A DNA stretch of 64,000 nt from Bradyrhizobium sp. AZCC 2176 (GCF_036924645.1 NZ_JAZHRX010000001.1:6723501-6787500), one strand, 5' to 3'. Shown: positions 36,184-45,112, counted from the stretch's first letter. A program made the numbers and translations. Notes: generated by a model from the letters alone, not told the origin.

Positions 36184-36635
36184 CATGCATGCAAGATGTG
36201 TCCCCCTGGGTCCATATGACTGCCAAGGCATTGTCTCTTAATGGCACCTTTGAGACATGGCGACCGGCCCTGACGACGTCCGTTTCCAAAGGAAGACCGG
36301 AAGTAGTCGGCCGCGACCAAAACGACGCGATTGACCCAAAGCTGTCATTAGAGCGACAGCGAAAGCTGATCCCTTTGCATCAGCTTAGAAAATGATTGCT
36401 GATGATCTCGCCGACGCGCGGCCGCTATTAGGTCAATGGTGTTGTCCGAGGCCACGAGTTCCTTGCCAAGCGGCCCTGCACACACCATCGTGCGGCCATG
36501 CTTTGGTCAAATCTGCATTGCGTGTTTGGCGGGTACGTTGACGTAGTGGAAATGCGACCGCCCCCTTTCGGGTGACATTGGACGGCGGCCTAGGTCCCCA
36601 CCGCATTTTTGAGGTCCCCACCGCAAAGGCTCGTG
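36184..36635. other. Intergenic region with reversed dispersed repeat
   Basis: About 450 bp holding repeat copy 2 (36242-36335, reverse) and otherwise no recognisable gene. The repeat lies between VOC gene and histidine kinase. Confidence 0.5.
36242..36335 (-). repeat. Dispersed ~95-bp repeat, copy 2
   Basis: On the reverse strand it reads GTCAATCGCGTCGTTTTGGT then ACTTCCGGTCTTCCTTTGG, CGGACGTCGTCAGG and GCCATGTCTCAAAGGTGCCA. Same pattern as copies at 45015 and 49825. Confidence 0.7.
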
Positions 36636-39227
36636 ATGGAAAGGGCAAGGTTTGGTCTAGCCAAGGTTTTCGCTTTTGGCAGCGCTCGGAGTGCTGGAAC
36701 TTACCTGGTTGAGCTTTTAATAGTCGCCGCGATTTACATTGGCTTTGCCGAGTCGGCACGTTTACTGCCTGCGATTGGTCCGGCCGCGACACCGTTGTGG
36801 CCACCAACCGGGTTCGCGCTCGCGCTCGTCCTGCTGCGCGGATATCGCATTTGGCCCGCGATTTTAGTGGGGTCCGTTTCTCACCTCATGGCCAGCCAAT
36901 CAGTCTTGGAGTTTGGCTCCGTCGGGATCGGTACTCTCCTCGCTGCGGTTGCAGGGACATGGCTGATCAATCGCTGGTCCAACGGACACCAGACGTTTGG
37001 TGCCCCCTCTACTGTGGCAAAGTTTGCAATCATTTCCTTTGCGCCGACCACGATGATTAGCTCAACCGTCGTCTTTGCAGGATTCATTCTCGCCAATAAA
37101 CTAAGTCTTTCCGATTCTTTCGTCACCTGGTTAACCTGGTGGCTTGCAGATGCGGCTGGGACCTTAGTGATTGCTCCGGTCATCGTGCTCTGGGCGACGA
37201 TGCCTTTGCGTAGGTCTTCCAAATGGCATCTGTTGGAATCGGTCGCGGTCTCCATTCTCGTGAGCACCATCGGGATCGTCGCTTACAGCCCACTCATCGG
37301 CAGCGACCTCATAAGCGATGACCTCAACGTGCTGCTGCCGTACCGGAGCCTTCTTGGCTTTCTGGTTTTACTACCGTTGATGTGGGCTGGTTTTCGCGGC
37401 AGTCGATGCAATGCCGCTACGTCCGCGCTCCTTTTCTTCGGAATGGCCGTGTGGGGTTTCTCGGTGGGCAACGATCCATTTCCGAAAACGGATCTGAATG
37501 GAGCCCTGTTATCGCTACTCGTGCTTTCGATCAGCGTATCAGTGGCACCTCTTGCTTTAGCTGCAGCAATTGCGACACGCCAAAACACCGAAGCCAATTT
37601 GCTTTCGATGCAGGAACAATTGAACAGTCAGATTGATCGAAAAAATGTGGCGCTCGACAGCATTAGACGTCACTTCCAAACGCTGATCGAAGGTGTTGTC
37701 GACTATGCAATTTTTGCGCTCGATAAAGAAGGGCATGTTACAAGTTGGAATAGCTCCGCACAAAAAATCATGGGGTACGTCCCGGAAGAAATTATCGGCA
37801 AGCATTTTGGGATATTTTATCGACCGGATGAGCGCCGTGCTGGCTCTCCAAACCGTGCATTAGAGTTGGCAATCCAAAGAGGCAAGCACGAAGTTGAGGG
37901 TTGGCGTATCAGAAAAAATGGCACGCCGTTCTTCATCACCGGCTCGGTCTTTTCGAGTTGTGACAACGCAGGAAATCTGATCGGTTTTATCAATATACTC
38001 CGGGACGCAACCGAGCGACGCGACGCGGAGGAGAAACTGGTCCAGGCACGCGAGCAGCTCGCGATGTCGCAGAAAATGGAGGCAATCGGTAAACTGACTG
38101 GCGGGATTGCACACGACTTCAACAATCTATTGATGATCATTGGAGGTAGCGCTCAGATCTTTGCACGCCTACTTGATCCGAAATTGCCAAAAGCAATCGA
38201 AGCCATACAGACCGCGGCCAAACGTGGAGAAAGTCTCACGCGCCAATTGCTGACATTCTCTCGTCATCAGCATCTTAGCCCGACGGTCGTTGATTTGAAT
38301 GCTTCCATAAAAAACATGCGGACCATGATCGAAAGTTCGCTGCGCGGGAATATTGTGTACAACCAAAATATTGGTGAGGATGTTTGGCCGATTAAGGTGG
38401 ACCTCGCCGAACTAGAACTAGCGATTGTCAATATCGCCGTTAATGCTCGCGACGCAATGCCGGACGGCGGTACGTTCACGCTATCCGTCAACGAGGTGAC
38501 AGTAGATCATGAAATCGGCGATAATCGCCTCGGAGGAGCCTTCTTTGCGATAGCGTTTAGCGATACGGGCACTGGTATTCCGCCAAATCTTCTGTCCAGG
38601 ATGTTCGATCCATTCTTCACAACCAAAGAGGTTGGTAAGGGAACCGGGCTCGGTTTGTCGCAGGTTTATGGTTTTGCACACCAGGCCGGCGGAACGGTGA
38701 CGGCCGACAGCAAGGTCGGACAAGGAACAACGATTACGGTGTACTTGCCTTATTGTGCGGACGAGCAGATCACCTGCAACTCAGCTAAAACAAAAGCACG
38801 GTATTCGCAACGGCAGACGGTTCTCGTTGTCGACGACAGCGCTGAGGTGGCGGAAGTAACATCCTCGCTGTTCGAGCACCTGGGCTATGAGACTATCTAT
38901 CGAGATTCGGCCGAAGCGGCGCTAAAACTGCTTGAAGCCGGTACGAAGATCGATCTCGTCTTCAGCGATATCGTCATGCCCGGGACCATCGACGGCGTCG
39001 GGCTCGCGAGAGAAATCCGATCGCGGTACCCCAATTTGCCTGTGGCCCTTACGACGGGTTACAGCGATGCGGCAAAAGCAGCTGCCCCAAATTTAAGAAT
39101 ACTGCGTAAGCCGTTCGATACCGAGGCACTAAGAGATTTTATCCAGGACGTTACGCCTCCGAGATTAATGAAATCGTCCGGCTTGCCACTGGCGTCAGGC
39201 ACGGCTGAGGCTTTGCGCAGAAGTTGA
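36636..39227 (+). CDS. MASE1 hybrid sensor histidine kinase
   Basis: A 863-residue membrane-bound hybrid kinase. Residues ~15-300: MASE1-like membrane sensor with eight or so hydrophobic segments (includes [16 protein letters not shown]). Then a PAS domain (~350-465, [34 protein letters not shown]), HisKA ([16 protein letters not shown], His near 491), HATPase ([33 protein letters not shown]) and a receiver domain with phospho-acceptor in [10 protein letters not shown] (near 777). Likely senses a membrane-associated signal and phosphorelays. No partner regulator lies directly beside it; a LuxR-type protein is 3.4 kb away. The start at 36636 is inferred. Confidence 0.9.
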   Translation: MERARFGLAKVFAFGSARSAGTYLVELLIVAAIYIGFAESARLLPAIGPAATPLWPPTGFALALVLLRGYRIWPAILVGSVSHLMASQSVLEFGSVGIGTLLAAVAGTWLINRWSNGHQTFGAPSTVAKFAIISFAPTTMISSTVVFAGFILANKLSLSDSFVTWLTWWLADAAGTLVIAPVIVLWATMPLRRSSKWHLLESVAVSILVSTIGIVAYSPLIGSDLISDDLNVLLPYRSLLGFLVLLPLMWAGFRGSRCNAATSALLFFGMAVWGFSVGNDPFPKTDLNGALLSLLVLSISVSVAPLALAAAIATRQNTEANLLSMQEQLNSQIDRKNVALDSIRRHFQTLIEGVVDYAIFALDKEGHVTSWNSSAQKIMGYVPEEIIGKHFGIFYRPDERRAGSPNRALELAIQRGKHEVEGWRIRKNGTPFFITGSVFSSCDNAGNLIGFINILRDATERRDAEEKLVQAREQLAMSQKMEAIGKLTGGIAHDFNNLLMIIGGSAQIFARLLDPKLPKAIEAIQTAAKRGESLTRQLLTFSRHQHLSPTVVDLNASIKNMRTMIESSLRGNIVYNQNIGEDVWPIKVDLAELELAIVNIAVNARDAMPDGGTFTLSVNEVTVDHEIGDNRLGGAFFAIAFSDTGTGIPPNLLSRMFDPFFTTKEVGKGTGLGLSQVYGFAHQAGGTVTADSKVGQGTTITVYLPYCADEQITCNSAKTKARYSQRQTVLVVDDSAEVAEVTSSLFEHLGYETIYRDSAEAALKLLEAGTKIDLVFSDIVMPGTIDGVGLAREIRSRYPNLPVALTTGYSDAAKAAAPNLRILRKPFDTEALRDFIQDVTPPRLMKSSGLPLASGTAEALRRS

Positions 39228-39333
39228 CCAGCCCCGCCGTTGAGGGCAAGCCGCGTCGACTTCCGCTTTTGGGCACAAGACGGACATCCAACGCGCAGCC
39301 GCGAATGTCTGTTGCCGAAGGTAAACCGGACCT

Positions 39334-39651
39334 AAGACGTCGTTTGGTTCGCGCTGAATGAGGATCGGCCGCTTTTCGCCTTCGCCGGCATCTGGACCGA
39401 GTTCAAGGGCGGTCGTGGCACCGATCCCCGGGCCGCACCTCGTCTACGGGTTCTTGACGACCTCGCCAAACGCGATCGTCGAGCCGATCCATCCGAAGGC
39501 GATGCCCGTGATCCTGACGACCGATGAAGAACGCGAGGTCTGGATGCGAGCGCCATGGGACGAAGCGAGGGCACTGCAAAGACCGCTACCGGACGATGGA
39601 TTGATGATTGTTCGGCGGGGCGGGCGCCAATTTGAACCCCGTTCGCCGTAA
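39334..39651 (+). pseudogene. SRAP (YedK-type) 3' remnant 1
   Basis: First [20 protein letters not shown], then, in another frame, [20 protein letters not shown] and [20 protein letters not shown], ending [20 protein letters not shown]. This is the C-terminal half of an SRAP (SOS response-associated peptidase, HMCES/YedK) protein. The N-terminal catalytic Cys half is missing and a frameshift lies near 39410. Not functional. Two more SRAP tails follow at 40011 and 40445. Confidence 0.78.
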
Positions 39652-39734
39652 ATATACGCACAAAGGTTCCGCGCGTAGTAACCATTTAACACGTTCCCGC
39701 TATCAGAGGCGGTATTTGAATTAGGGATATTACA

Positions 39735-39974
39735 GTGGTCGAAACTCGGGTTGCGCCGCGCATTCGGGTCATGAAAGCTGCCAAGATCGATTATGGCGGC
39801 GACAAGTATCCCTGCGTTGTCCGCGATATATCAAGCACCGGCGCAGCGCTAGAGTTTTCCGATTTGATCCGCATTCCCGACGAGTTCACACTCATCGTGC
39901 CGGATGACCGATTGAAACTTTCGTGTCGCGTTGTATGGCGCAGAGATTATCGCGTCGGAGTGCGATTTGAATAA
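39735..39974 (+). CDS. PilZ domain protein (short)
   Basis: A 79-residue protein from GTG (M)VETRVAPRIRVMKAAKID. It is nearly a bare PilZ domain: APRIRV, then VVRDISSTGAALEFSD and RLKLSCRVVWRRDYRVGVRF. The D-x-S-x-x-G motif for cyclic di-GMP is present. Small stand-alone PilZ proteins often act as effectors. It lies between two SRAP remnants, so flanking recombination is likely. A GTG start with modest upstream site. Confidence 0.75.
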   Translation: MVETRVAPRIRVMKAAKIDYGGDKYPCVVRDISSTGAALEFSDLIRIPDEFTLIVPDDRLKLSCRVVWRRDYRVGVRFE

Positions 39975-40010
39975 TTGAGCTTAGGTTGAGGTAGGGAACG
40001 CTTTGGCGAC

Positions 40011-40121
40011 GTGTGGATGCGCGCGCCGTGGGATGAAGCTTGGGCGCTGCAACGGCCGCTGCCGAACGAAGCGATGAAGGTAGTGGCACGCGGCGCCGAG
40101 GACATTGCCAGCGCCGCATGA
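40011..40121 (+). pseudogene. SRAP 3' remnant 2
   Basis: A 37-codon tail [20 protein letters not shown] then [15 protein letters not shown] and stop. It matches the C-terminus of SRAP proteins and the tail of remnant 1, but has diverged in sequence, so it is a separate copy. No start. Confidence 0.75.
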
Positions 40122-40236
40122 TCGATGGGTTTGCCTGTGGACCAGAATGCGACGTCTCTCGTCACCAGACCGGAGATGCGGTTTTGCGGTCATAACGGTC
40201 ATCCAAACGTGATCGAGCGCTTCCCGGAGGTTTCCC

Positions 40237-40350
40237 ATGAAGCATCCGATCATATCTGCAATTGCAGTCGTTGCGTTCTCACTACTGCAACCACCATGCT
40301 GTCGTCGTACTCACCGTCGACCGAGCGTCATGCCGCCGGTACGGTCATAG
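40237..40350 (+). pseudogene. Truncated secreted protein N-terminus
   Basis: MKHPIISAIAVVAFSLLQPP behind a CGGAGG site is a normal signal peptide, but the frame then runs into Arg/Ser-rich sequence and stops after 37 codons. Probably the decayed 5' end of a small exported protein gene. Confidence 0.45.
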
Positions 40351-40444
40351 GTCATTGCAAGAATTTCCACAGCCTGGCCGGGACAAAAGCTTCCGAGCTA
40401 ATGCCTTACTAAGCGCGAAGAACACGCTGAAACGAACACCAGGT

Positions 40445-40504
40445 GCTGGATGCGCGCGCCGTAGCATGAAACGAAAGCGGACGTTGCCTGATGATGCGTT
40501 GAAG
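40445..40504 (+). pseudogene. SRAP 3' remnant 3 (trace)
   Basis: TGGATGCGCGCGCCGTAGCA aligns with the WMRAPWDEA coding stretch of the other remnants, with a stop codon and a gap; RTLPDDALK follows in the downstream frame. It is embedded in the start of the next gene. Short, so tentative. Confidence 0.5.
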
Positions 40505-40816
40505 AGCCGACAACGAGGACAAGGCCGCCGCGTGACCGATCGCGGCTGGCAGCGCGATTTCGACGACCCGATCCAGTTACCCGACGGGCGAACGCTGGTC
40601 ACGTTGCATGACGCGGCAACCTACATCACGGACGCCGCAGAGCCGGAATGGCAGGCCGCGATTGCGGCGTTGATGTTGGTGGTCGAACTGGGAGGCCCGA
40701 CGATGTTTGCCCGGATCGGCGTCATGAAAGCATTGAACCGCGGCCACGTTCGCGAGTTTAACCCATCTCGCAAGGAACCCCACTGGGGACGCCGCAAGCT
40801 GGCGCGAGATCGATGA
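40466..40816 (+). CDS. Conserved hypothetical protein
   Basis: A 116-residue frame from MKRKRTLPDDALKSRQ. The conserved-looking body is TDRGWQRDFDDPIQLPDGRT then LVTLHDAATYITDAAEPEWQ and GGPTMFARIGVMKALNRG, ending HWGRRKLARDR. This is a family known from rhizobia without function. The N-terminal ~13 residues lie in an SRAP remnant, so the original start may have been replaced. ATG of the next gene overlaps its stop. Confidence 0.7.
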   Translation: MKRKRTLPDDALKSRQRGQGRRVTDRGWQRDFDDPIQLPDGRTLVTLHDAATYITDAAEPEWQAAIAALMLVVELGGPTMFARIGVMKALNRGHVREFNPSRKEPHWGRRKLARDR

Positions 40817-41004
40817 AAACGGTCTGGATTTACGTCGATACAAAGAAACAGGTCGGCGACCGTGACCATCTCAAGGTGTTTGCAAACTCGGACCTTGCCG
40901 ATGGGTGGTTCGTGGTGAACGATCCCGAAGGCGTCGTCTTTGAGTACGAGGTCATAGGCGTTGCAGATGACGAAACCGGGTCGGGACGTCAACGGCATCG
41001 CTAG
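40813..41004 (+). CDS. Small conserved hypothetical protein
   Basis: A 63-residue protein MKTVWIYVDTKKQVGDRDHL then FANSDLADGWFVVNDPEGVV. Such short MKTVWIYVDT proteins are common in rhizobia. Its ATG overlaps the stop of the gene before it (ATGA), so translation is probably coupled. The C-terminal tail after EVIGV is likely altered. Function unknown. Confidence 0.7.
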   Translation: MKTVWIYVDTKKQVGDRDHLKVFANSDLADGWFVVNDPEGVVFEYEVIGVADDETGSGRQRHR

Positions 41005-41023
41005 GACAGAGGCCGACCACCAC

Positions 41024-41098
41024 ATGAAATGCCCGGCGTGCGGGCAATGGTTCGACATGTGCGATCTCGGTCAGGGCTCGGGGAAATCGAATTGGTAA
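41024..41098 (+). CDS. Truncated CxxC zinc-binding-like peptide
   Basis: A 24-residue frame MKCPACGQWFDMCDLGQGSG. It matches the CPxCG...DMxDLxQ start of a zinc-finger domain whose longer form ends at 61330 (NCPICGELIDMRDLAQVIAH), but lacks the following His pair. Probably a remnant. Confidence 0.45.
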   Translation: MKCPACGQWFDMCDLGQGSGKSNW

Positions 41099-41159
41099 AA
41101 TAGCAGATATGTGCGCCGATGCCCGGCTATGGCCATGTCCGAAATGGGTTAAAGTGCCG

Positions 41160-41241
41160 TTTTGACCGTCTCGCGATCACTTCCGGTCTACCCCGGTAAG
41201 CAGACATTTTCTAAGTCCGTCAGCATGTCTCAAAAGTGCCA
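41160..41241 (+). repeat. Dispersed ~95-bp repeat, copy 3
   Basis: Includes CACTTCCGGTCTACCCCGGT then GTCAGCATGTCTCAAAAGTG. Intergenic between a small gene and the convergent MFS gene. Confidence 0.7.
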
Positions 41242-41304
41242 GGAGCGGAAATGCTTGGGAACGTGCAAAACTCCAGGGCCAAGGCGAATGTCATTCCGGC
41301 GTTC

Positions 41305-42504
41305 CTAAGGCAAGGTCCTGTGTCGGCGCTGCGACAGTCGTAGCAACGCCAAAGCGGCCATCGCCGCAAACTCCAAGCCGCCAGCAAAGAGCAAGGGCGC
41401 GCCGAGCGCGCCGCTGACGTCACGGAGAATACCCCCGACTGGTATCAGCAACGCCATCCCGGCGTAGTACCACGTAAAAAATACTCCCATTCCGGCGGCC
41501 CGATTTGGCGGGCGCAGCACCTCTGCCGGTAGCACCATCATGGCGCCCGCAGGCAGACCAGCCACAGCCCCAACGAATATCATGAGTGCGAGCGAGGGCG
41601 CCATCGGCACGAGCAAGGTGCCGAGTCCTAACGCGGCCAAGCTCATCATCATCACCATCGTTGAGTGGCCAATTCGATCAATCAGAACACCCCCCAGCGG
41701 GATCGTAACGACCAAGGTCCAGGAGACCAGACTGATCTCGAAGCCGGCGTCCTGCTGAGATAGCCCGTTTGACATCAGCAGGGCTGGCCCGAAGCTGACG
41801 ACCAGGATGTAGCCGACATTGAACAGCATCCACACGCCGCCGGCCAGCGACACCAAGCCGAGCTCGCGCGGTGACAAGCCCAGGCGCTCCTCTTTGCTTG
41901 ACGGCGGGGGTGCAACTGCGACTGGAGGAACGCGGTAGATCGCTGCAATGAGCATCAGCACCAGAGCGGCAACCGCTGCTGTGCTCGCAAGCGCCGCCGC
42001 AAAAGAGGTTTGGGCAGCGAGCCACGGCAAGATGACCAACGCGAGAGCGATGCCGATCGGCCAGCTGCTGACAAGGAGAGCCAATGCAGTGCCGATCTCA
42101 CGACCGACGAACCAATCCGTTGTCATTTTGGTCAACAACACGTTGAGCAGCACCGCACCGACCCCGCTGGTCAAACGTCCGGCAAGCACCGTCGGGTAGT
42201 CCTCGGTCGCGGTCAGCAGGCCGCCGGCGACCATGAGCATCACGCCGATCAGCGCGATGCGTTTGTCGCCAAAATACTGACCGAGCAACCCCCCAGGATA
42301 CGCAATGACGATACCGGGAAGAAGATAGAGTCCGATCAGCAATCCGAGCTGGGCGTAATCAATCCCGAAATCGGCGACGACGAACGAGGAAAGCGCAGCA
42401 ACCGCCTGAAATTGGAACGCCATCGCGGTTCGCGCGAGGAACAGAACAGCCAGGATCAGCCACCGCTCGCCGACATTCGATCGAATTCTGTCGCTGTAGC
42501 GCAT
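41305..42504 (-). CDS. MFS transporter
   Basis: A 399-residue membrane protein from MRYSDRIRSNVGERWLIL (upstream frame to 42636 is non-coding in character). About twelve hydrophobic segments, with the loop motif GGLLGQYFGDKRIALIGVML between segments 2 and 3 (equivalent of MFS motif A) and a matching GGVLIDRIGHSTMVMMM in the second half. Substrate cannot be inferred; related nitrate/cyanate-type MFS proteins share the style. The LuxR-type gene at 42655 is divergent from it, and might regulate it. Confidence 0.85.
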   Translation of the reverse strand: MRYSDRIRSNVGERWLILAVLFLARTAMAFQFQAVAALSSFVVADFGIDYAQLGLLIGLYLLPGIVIAYPGGLLGQYFGDKRIALIGVMLMVAGGLLTATEDYPTVLAGRLTSGVGAVLLNVLLTKMTTDWFVGREIGTALALLVSSWPIGIALALVILPWLAAQTSFAAALASTAAVAALVLMLIAAIYRVPPVAVAPPPSSKEERLGLSPRELGLVSLAGGVWMLFNVGYILVVSFGPALLMSNGLSQQDAGFEISLVSWTLVVTIPLGGVLIDRIGHSTMVMMMSLAALGLGTLLVPMAPSLALMIFVGAVAGLPAGAMMVLPAEVLRPPNRAAGMGVFFTWYYAGMALLIPVGGILRDVSGALGAPLLFAGGLEFAAMAALALLRLSQRRHRTLP

Positions 42505-42654
42505 GGCATCACCACCATCGACCGCGTGCAAATTCGGCGTAGGATCGTAGCCGCTCCAGCCGTATCGCCGGAAGAGCCAATTCACGGCCTCGCCGAGGGC
42601 ATGGGAGCCCCGGGCCACAGAACGACCACTGCCCAACTAGAGGAAGCGAATGTC

Positions 42655-43356
42655 ATGCCGGATGCCGAAACTTGCAAGATCCTTATCGCGGGGAACTGTA
42701 TTTTCCGGAGAGGCGTCGCGAGCATCGTCCGCGATGTTGTCCCGGCCGCATCGGTCGCGGAGGCCTTTTGTTTTGCCGATGCAAGAGCGCGACTCAATCG
42801 CGGCGAGTTCTTCGCTGCCATCTTCGATATCGATGCAGACGACCTTAATGGACCTATCAGCTTTCGAACGCTTCGCGTCGCTTGTCCCCACCTTATCGTG
42901 GGAGTGTTGTCGCGTACCGCAAGTGCCGGTGACATCCTCAGCTACCTGGCCGCAGGCGTAACCGGTTATATTCTCGAAAAGTCCGACCAAACGGAAGTCG
43001 AGCGCGCCGTCCGAGGAATCCTCAACGGGGCGATCTATATACCGCCAAACGTAATCGAGCCTACGGCCTGCAAGCCAGAGTTTGCGCTACCTGCACTGCG
43101 TCGAAACTGGTGCCGTTTGACGCCGAGGCAAAATGGGGTGCTCAGATTGTTGCTGAAGGGCTATTCCAACAAGGAAATCGCGCGACAGCTCAACTTGTCT
43201 CCGCACACGGTCAAAATTCACGTTAGTGCACTGCTGCGCTGTTTTGCAGTACAAAAGCGGTCTAGCCTTGCAGTGGCGACGGCCGCTCTGCGCGCCGAAG
43301 GAATCGGCCATTGCAGTCCGCTCGGCTCCTCGCAGATGCTGCAGATCAGCGTATGA
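42655..43356 (+). CDS. LuxR-type response regulator
   Basis: A 233-residue protein starting MPDAETCKILIAGNCIFRRG after an AGGAAG site. The N-terminal half is a receiver-like fold with IFDIDADDLNGP at the phospho-acceptor position and AGVTGYILEKSDQTEVERAV at the end. The C-terminus is a LuxR/NarL helix-turn-helix: RLTPRQNGVLRLLLKGYSNK then EIARQLNLSPHTVKIHVSAL. Possibly phosphorylated by an orphan kinase such as the one at 36636. Terminated by a hairpin at 43373. Confidence 0.85.
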   Translation: MPDAETCKILIAGNCIFRRGVASIVRDVVPAASVAEAFCFADARARLNRGEFFAAIFDIDADDLNGPISFRTLRVACPHLIVGVLSRTASAGDILSYLAAGVTGYILEKSDQTEVERAVRGILNGAIYIPPNVIEPTACKPEFALPALRRNWCRLTPRQNGVLRLLLKGYSNKEIARQLNLSPHTVKIHVSALLRCFAVQKRSSLAVATAALRAEGIGHCSPLGSSQMLQISV

Positions 43357-43372
43357 ACGGCGGCCCTGCGGC

Positions 43373-43403
43373 GGACTAGCTCTCCTTTATGGAGAACTAG
43401 TCC
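43373..43403 (+). terminator. Hairpin after LuxR-type gene
   Basis: GGACTAGCTCTCC-TTTAT-GGAGAACTAGTCC: a 13-bp stem with one mismatch and a 5-base loop, 17 bases after the stop. TTCTCC follows rather than a long T run. Likely terminator. Confidence 0.7.
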
Positions 43404-43538
43404 TTCTCCGTAATTGATCTGAGTGGACGATGAGATCAATTTGCCAGTGCTGCTGCTTTTGGTCGGGCGTTTGTCCACTTCCCGCCAACGTTCAGGGCAG
43501 CAGCGACTGATAATCCACCACAACGGAAGGAAAACGGC

Positions 43539-43682
43539 ATGCGTATCACGGAACAAGGCGACCAAAATTCGAAGAAAGAACCTGGCGACCAAGTGGTATC
43601 GAAGGCGCCGCGGACGAGGGGCCTCAACGCTCTCCTCGAAACGGTTCGCCAGAAGATGGCGTACACGATTCGTGGAATATGA
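43539..43682 (+). CDS. Small paralogous peptide 1 (precursor-like)
   Basis: A 47-residue frame MRITEQGDQNSKKEPGDQVV then SKAPRTRGLNALLETVRQKM and AYTIRGI. GGAAGGA precedes the start. Its last ~20 residues match peptide 2 at NALLETxRxKxAYxIRGI, while the middle differs. A conserved end and variable middle suit a leader/core or follower/core peptide, but this is inference. A hairpin follows the stop. No similar family that I recognise. Confidence 0.6.
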   Translation: MRITEQGDQNSKKEPGDQVVSKAPRTRGLNALLETVRQKMAYTIRGI

Positions 43683-43685
43683 TCG

Positions 43686-43707
43686 AAGCCGGTTTTCTCG
43701 CCAGCTT
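43686..43707 (+). terminator. Short hairpin after peptide 1
   Basis: AAGCCGG-TTTTCTCG-CCAGCTT, one mismatch, 4 bases after the stop. The same structure follows peptide 2, showing the pair arose by duplication. Perhaps a partial terminator that tunes downstream expression. Confidence 0.45.
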
Positions 43708-43752
43708 TGGTTCCTACTCCATGAAGTATCTTATACGAAAGGAGGCACGAAC

Positions 43753-43914
43753 ATGCGCGTCATGGAACGAGGCGGCCGATACAGCAAAGAAACCAACTAC
43801 CAAGTGGTGCCGAAAGCGCTGAGAACGACGAGCTTCGTGCCGCCGACGGCGGGCGTCAATGCTCTCCTCGAAACGGCGCGCCGGAAGAAAGCGTATGCGA
43901 TTCGCGGAATATGA
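43753..43914 (+). CDS. Small paralogous peptide 2 (precursor-like)
   Basis: A 53-residue frame MRVMERGGRYSKETNYQVVP then KALRTTSFVPPTAGVNALLE and TARRKKAYAIRGI. A perfect AAAGGAGG site lies 7 bases before its ATG, the strongest in the region, so high translation is likely. It starts 214 bases after peptide 1 and lies 75 bases before the HDO-like gene. It keeps the C-terminal NALLETxRxKxAYxIRGI motif of peptide 1. No known family recognised. Confidence 0.65.
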   Translation: MRVMERGGRYSKETNYQVVPKALRTTSFVPPTAGVNALLETARRKKAYAIRGI

Positions 43915-43917
43915 TCG

Positions 43918-43939
43918 AAGCCGGTTTTCTCGCCGGCTT
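43918..43939 (+). terminator. Short hairpin after peptide 2
   Basis: AAGCCGG-TTTTCTCG-CCGGCTT, a perfect 7-bp stem starting 4 bases after the stop, followed by TGGTTT. Duplicate of the hairpin at 43686. Confidence 0.5.
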
Positions 43940-43988
43940 TGGTTTCAACTCCGATTAGGCAAGCCACCTCGAGTCTGGAAGGAATACA

Positions 43989-44864
43989 ATGATGCATCCG
44001 GTCACTGAATGGGTTCGTATCGCCGGCGAAACGGCGATCATTGCGCGAGAGTCGGGCGAGGTCTGGTTTCATGCGCTGGACGGCCGCGAAGCGGGCGCTG
44101 CTTTCGCTGAACGCATGACCGGCGGGGGCGCGCCGGTCAGCACGACGGGATTGCTCGATGGGGCGATCAGCCTTGCATTCGAGCAGACGGACAGCCGGTT
44201 CGAGCAGACAGACAGCCGGCCCGCCGCCCAAGAAAGCCCGAACCTGCTTCGCTACATCTACGCCCTGGCAGGGGCCTACCACACGGCCAAGGATACGCCG
44301 CGCAATTTGTTGCGGGCCGCCGAGCGCTTTAAGGAAATCGGGCGACCGGAGGTCACTGCGTATCTCGAGATGCGCGCGCTGGAGGAAAGCGGTCACGAGC
44401 GGCTGGCGCTTAAGGACCTCCGTGCGCTGGGACTGCCCGCCGAGCGGATCGTTGCGAACCTCGTGCCGGCCGGCATCAAACCACTGTGCGATCTGTTCGA
44501 CCGTTTTTGCTTCGAGGATTATCCGATCGAGTGCGTCGGCTTCTCCTATTGTTCGGAGCGGATCGCCGCCCTCAAGCCGAAGGCTGAAGTCGATGCCGTG
44601 CAATCGCTGTTTCCGGACGGTGTCGATGCAACGCGCTTCTTGAGAAGCCACAGCAGCCTCGGCAGCGAGGTCTCCCACGTGGAGGAGACGATCGAGTTCG
44701 TGGCGAGCCTGCCGGCCGAAGATCGCATCAGCGTCGTGCAAGCGACCTACGAGACCGCCTTGCTGATGGCCTCAGGGCGCCGGCTCGAGAGCAGCAAATC
44801 GGAAGCCGAGATTCGTGAGGAGCTCGAGGAAGCCGCGGGAGCCGCACTGCTCAAATTCAAGTAA
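43989..44864 (+). CDS. Heme-oxygenase-like putative diiron protein (HDO type)
   Basis: A 291-residue, mostly helical protein behind GGAAGGAAT. Core motifs: LLRYIYALAGAYHTAKD, YLEMRALEESGHERLALKDL (E and ExxGH pattern near 126-137) and SLGSEVSHVEETIEFVAS (ExxH near 227-230). These spacing patterns fit the heme-oxygenase-like diiron oxidase / iron-containing redox family (relatives include CADD, UndA and PqqC-like folds). Not certain: metal ligands are inferred. An N-terminal ~50 residues look like an extra domain. Residues FEQTDSR occur twice in tandem (44178-44219). Its position right after two paralogous peptides suggests it may act on them. Confidence 0.65.
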   Translation: MMHPVTEWVRIAGETAIIARESGEVWFHALDGREAGAAFAERMTGGGAPVSTTGLLDGAISLAFEQTDSRFEQTDSRPAAQESPNLLRYIYALAGAYHTAKDTPRNLLRAAERFKEIGRPEVTAYLEMRALEESGHERLALKDLRALGLPAERIVANLVPAGIKPLCDLFDRFCFEDYPIECVGFSYCSERIAALKPKAEVDAVQSLFPDGVDATRFLRSHSSLGSEVSHVEETIEFVASLPAEDRISVVQATYETALLMASGRRLESSKSEAEIREELEEAAGAALLKFK

Positions 44865-45014
44865 TCGCGGCACGTACGCGAGGCCCTGACAGCGGGCGTG
44901 AACTGAGGCGCTCCGCTGCCGGGTGGGCTCGTCTTTAACGATGGACGCAAATTCGATCACCCTAACGCGTTACCGTGCTCCATCTATCACTCAGTCCTGA
45001 ACGGCAGCTAAGGA

Positions 45015-45109
45015 TCAATCGCGTCGGTTTGGCCGGACCACGGCGACTTCCGGTCTACCCTGGTGAACGGACATCCTCAGGATAGGCGGGGATGTCTCAA
45101 AGGTGCCAT
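45015..45109 (+). repeat. Dispersed ~95-bp repeat, copy 4
   Basis: TCAATCGCGTCGGTTTGGCC then GGCGACTTCCGGTCTACCCT, GTGAACGGACATCCTCAGG and GGGATGTCTCAAAGGTGCCA. It ends 3 bases before the IS110 left repeat, so the element sits right next to it. Confidence 0.75.
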
Positions 45110-45112
45110 GTA

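Noticed and set aside
36433..36807. Reverse-strand frame overlapping the kinase start
   Set aside because: Composition is shadow-like; the kinase N-terminus on the plus strand is strongly hydrophobic and coding.
39248..39300. CGACTTCCGCTTTTGGGCAC and similar stretch as a seventh repeat copy
   Set aside because: It shares only ACTTCC and CGGACAT with the family; too short to count. The stretch near 53050 (TTCCGGTTCACCCCGAACAA) is likewise only partial.
42010..42654. Extension of the LuxR-type frame upstream into the MFS gene
   Set aside because: The ribosome site AGGAAG before 42655 and the start of the receiver fold place the start there; the extension is opposite strand of the transporter.
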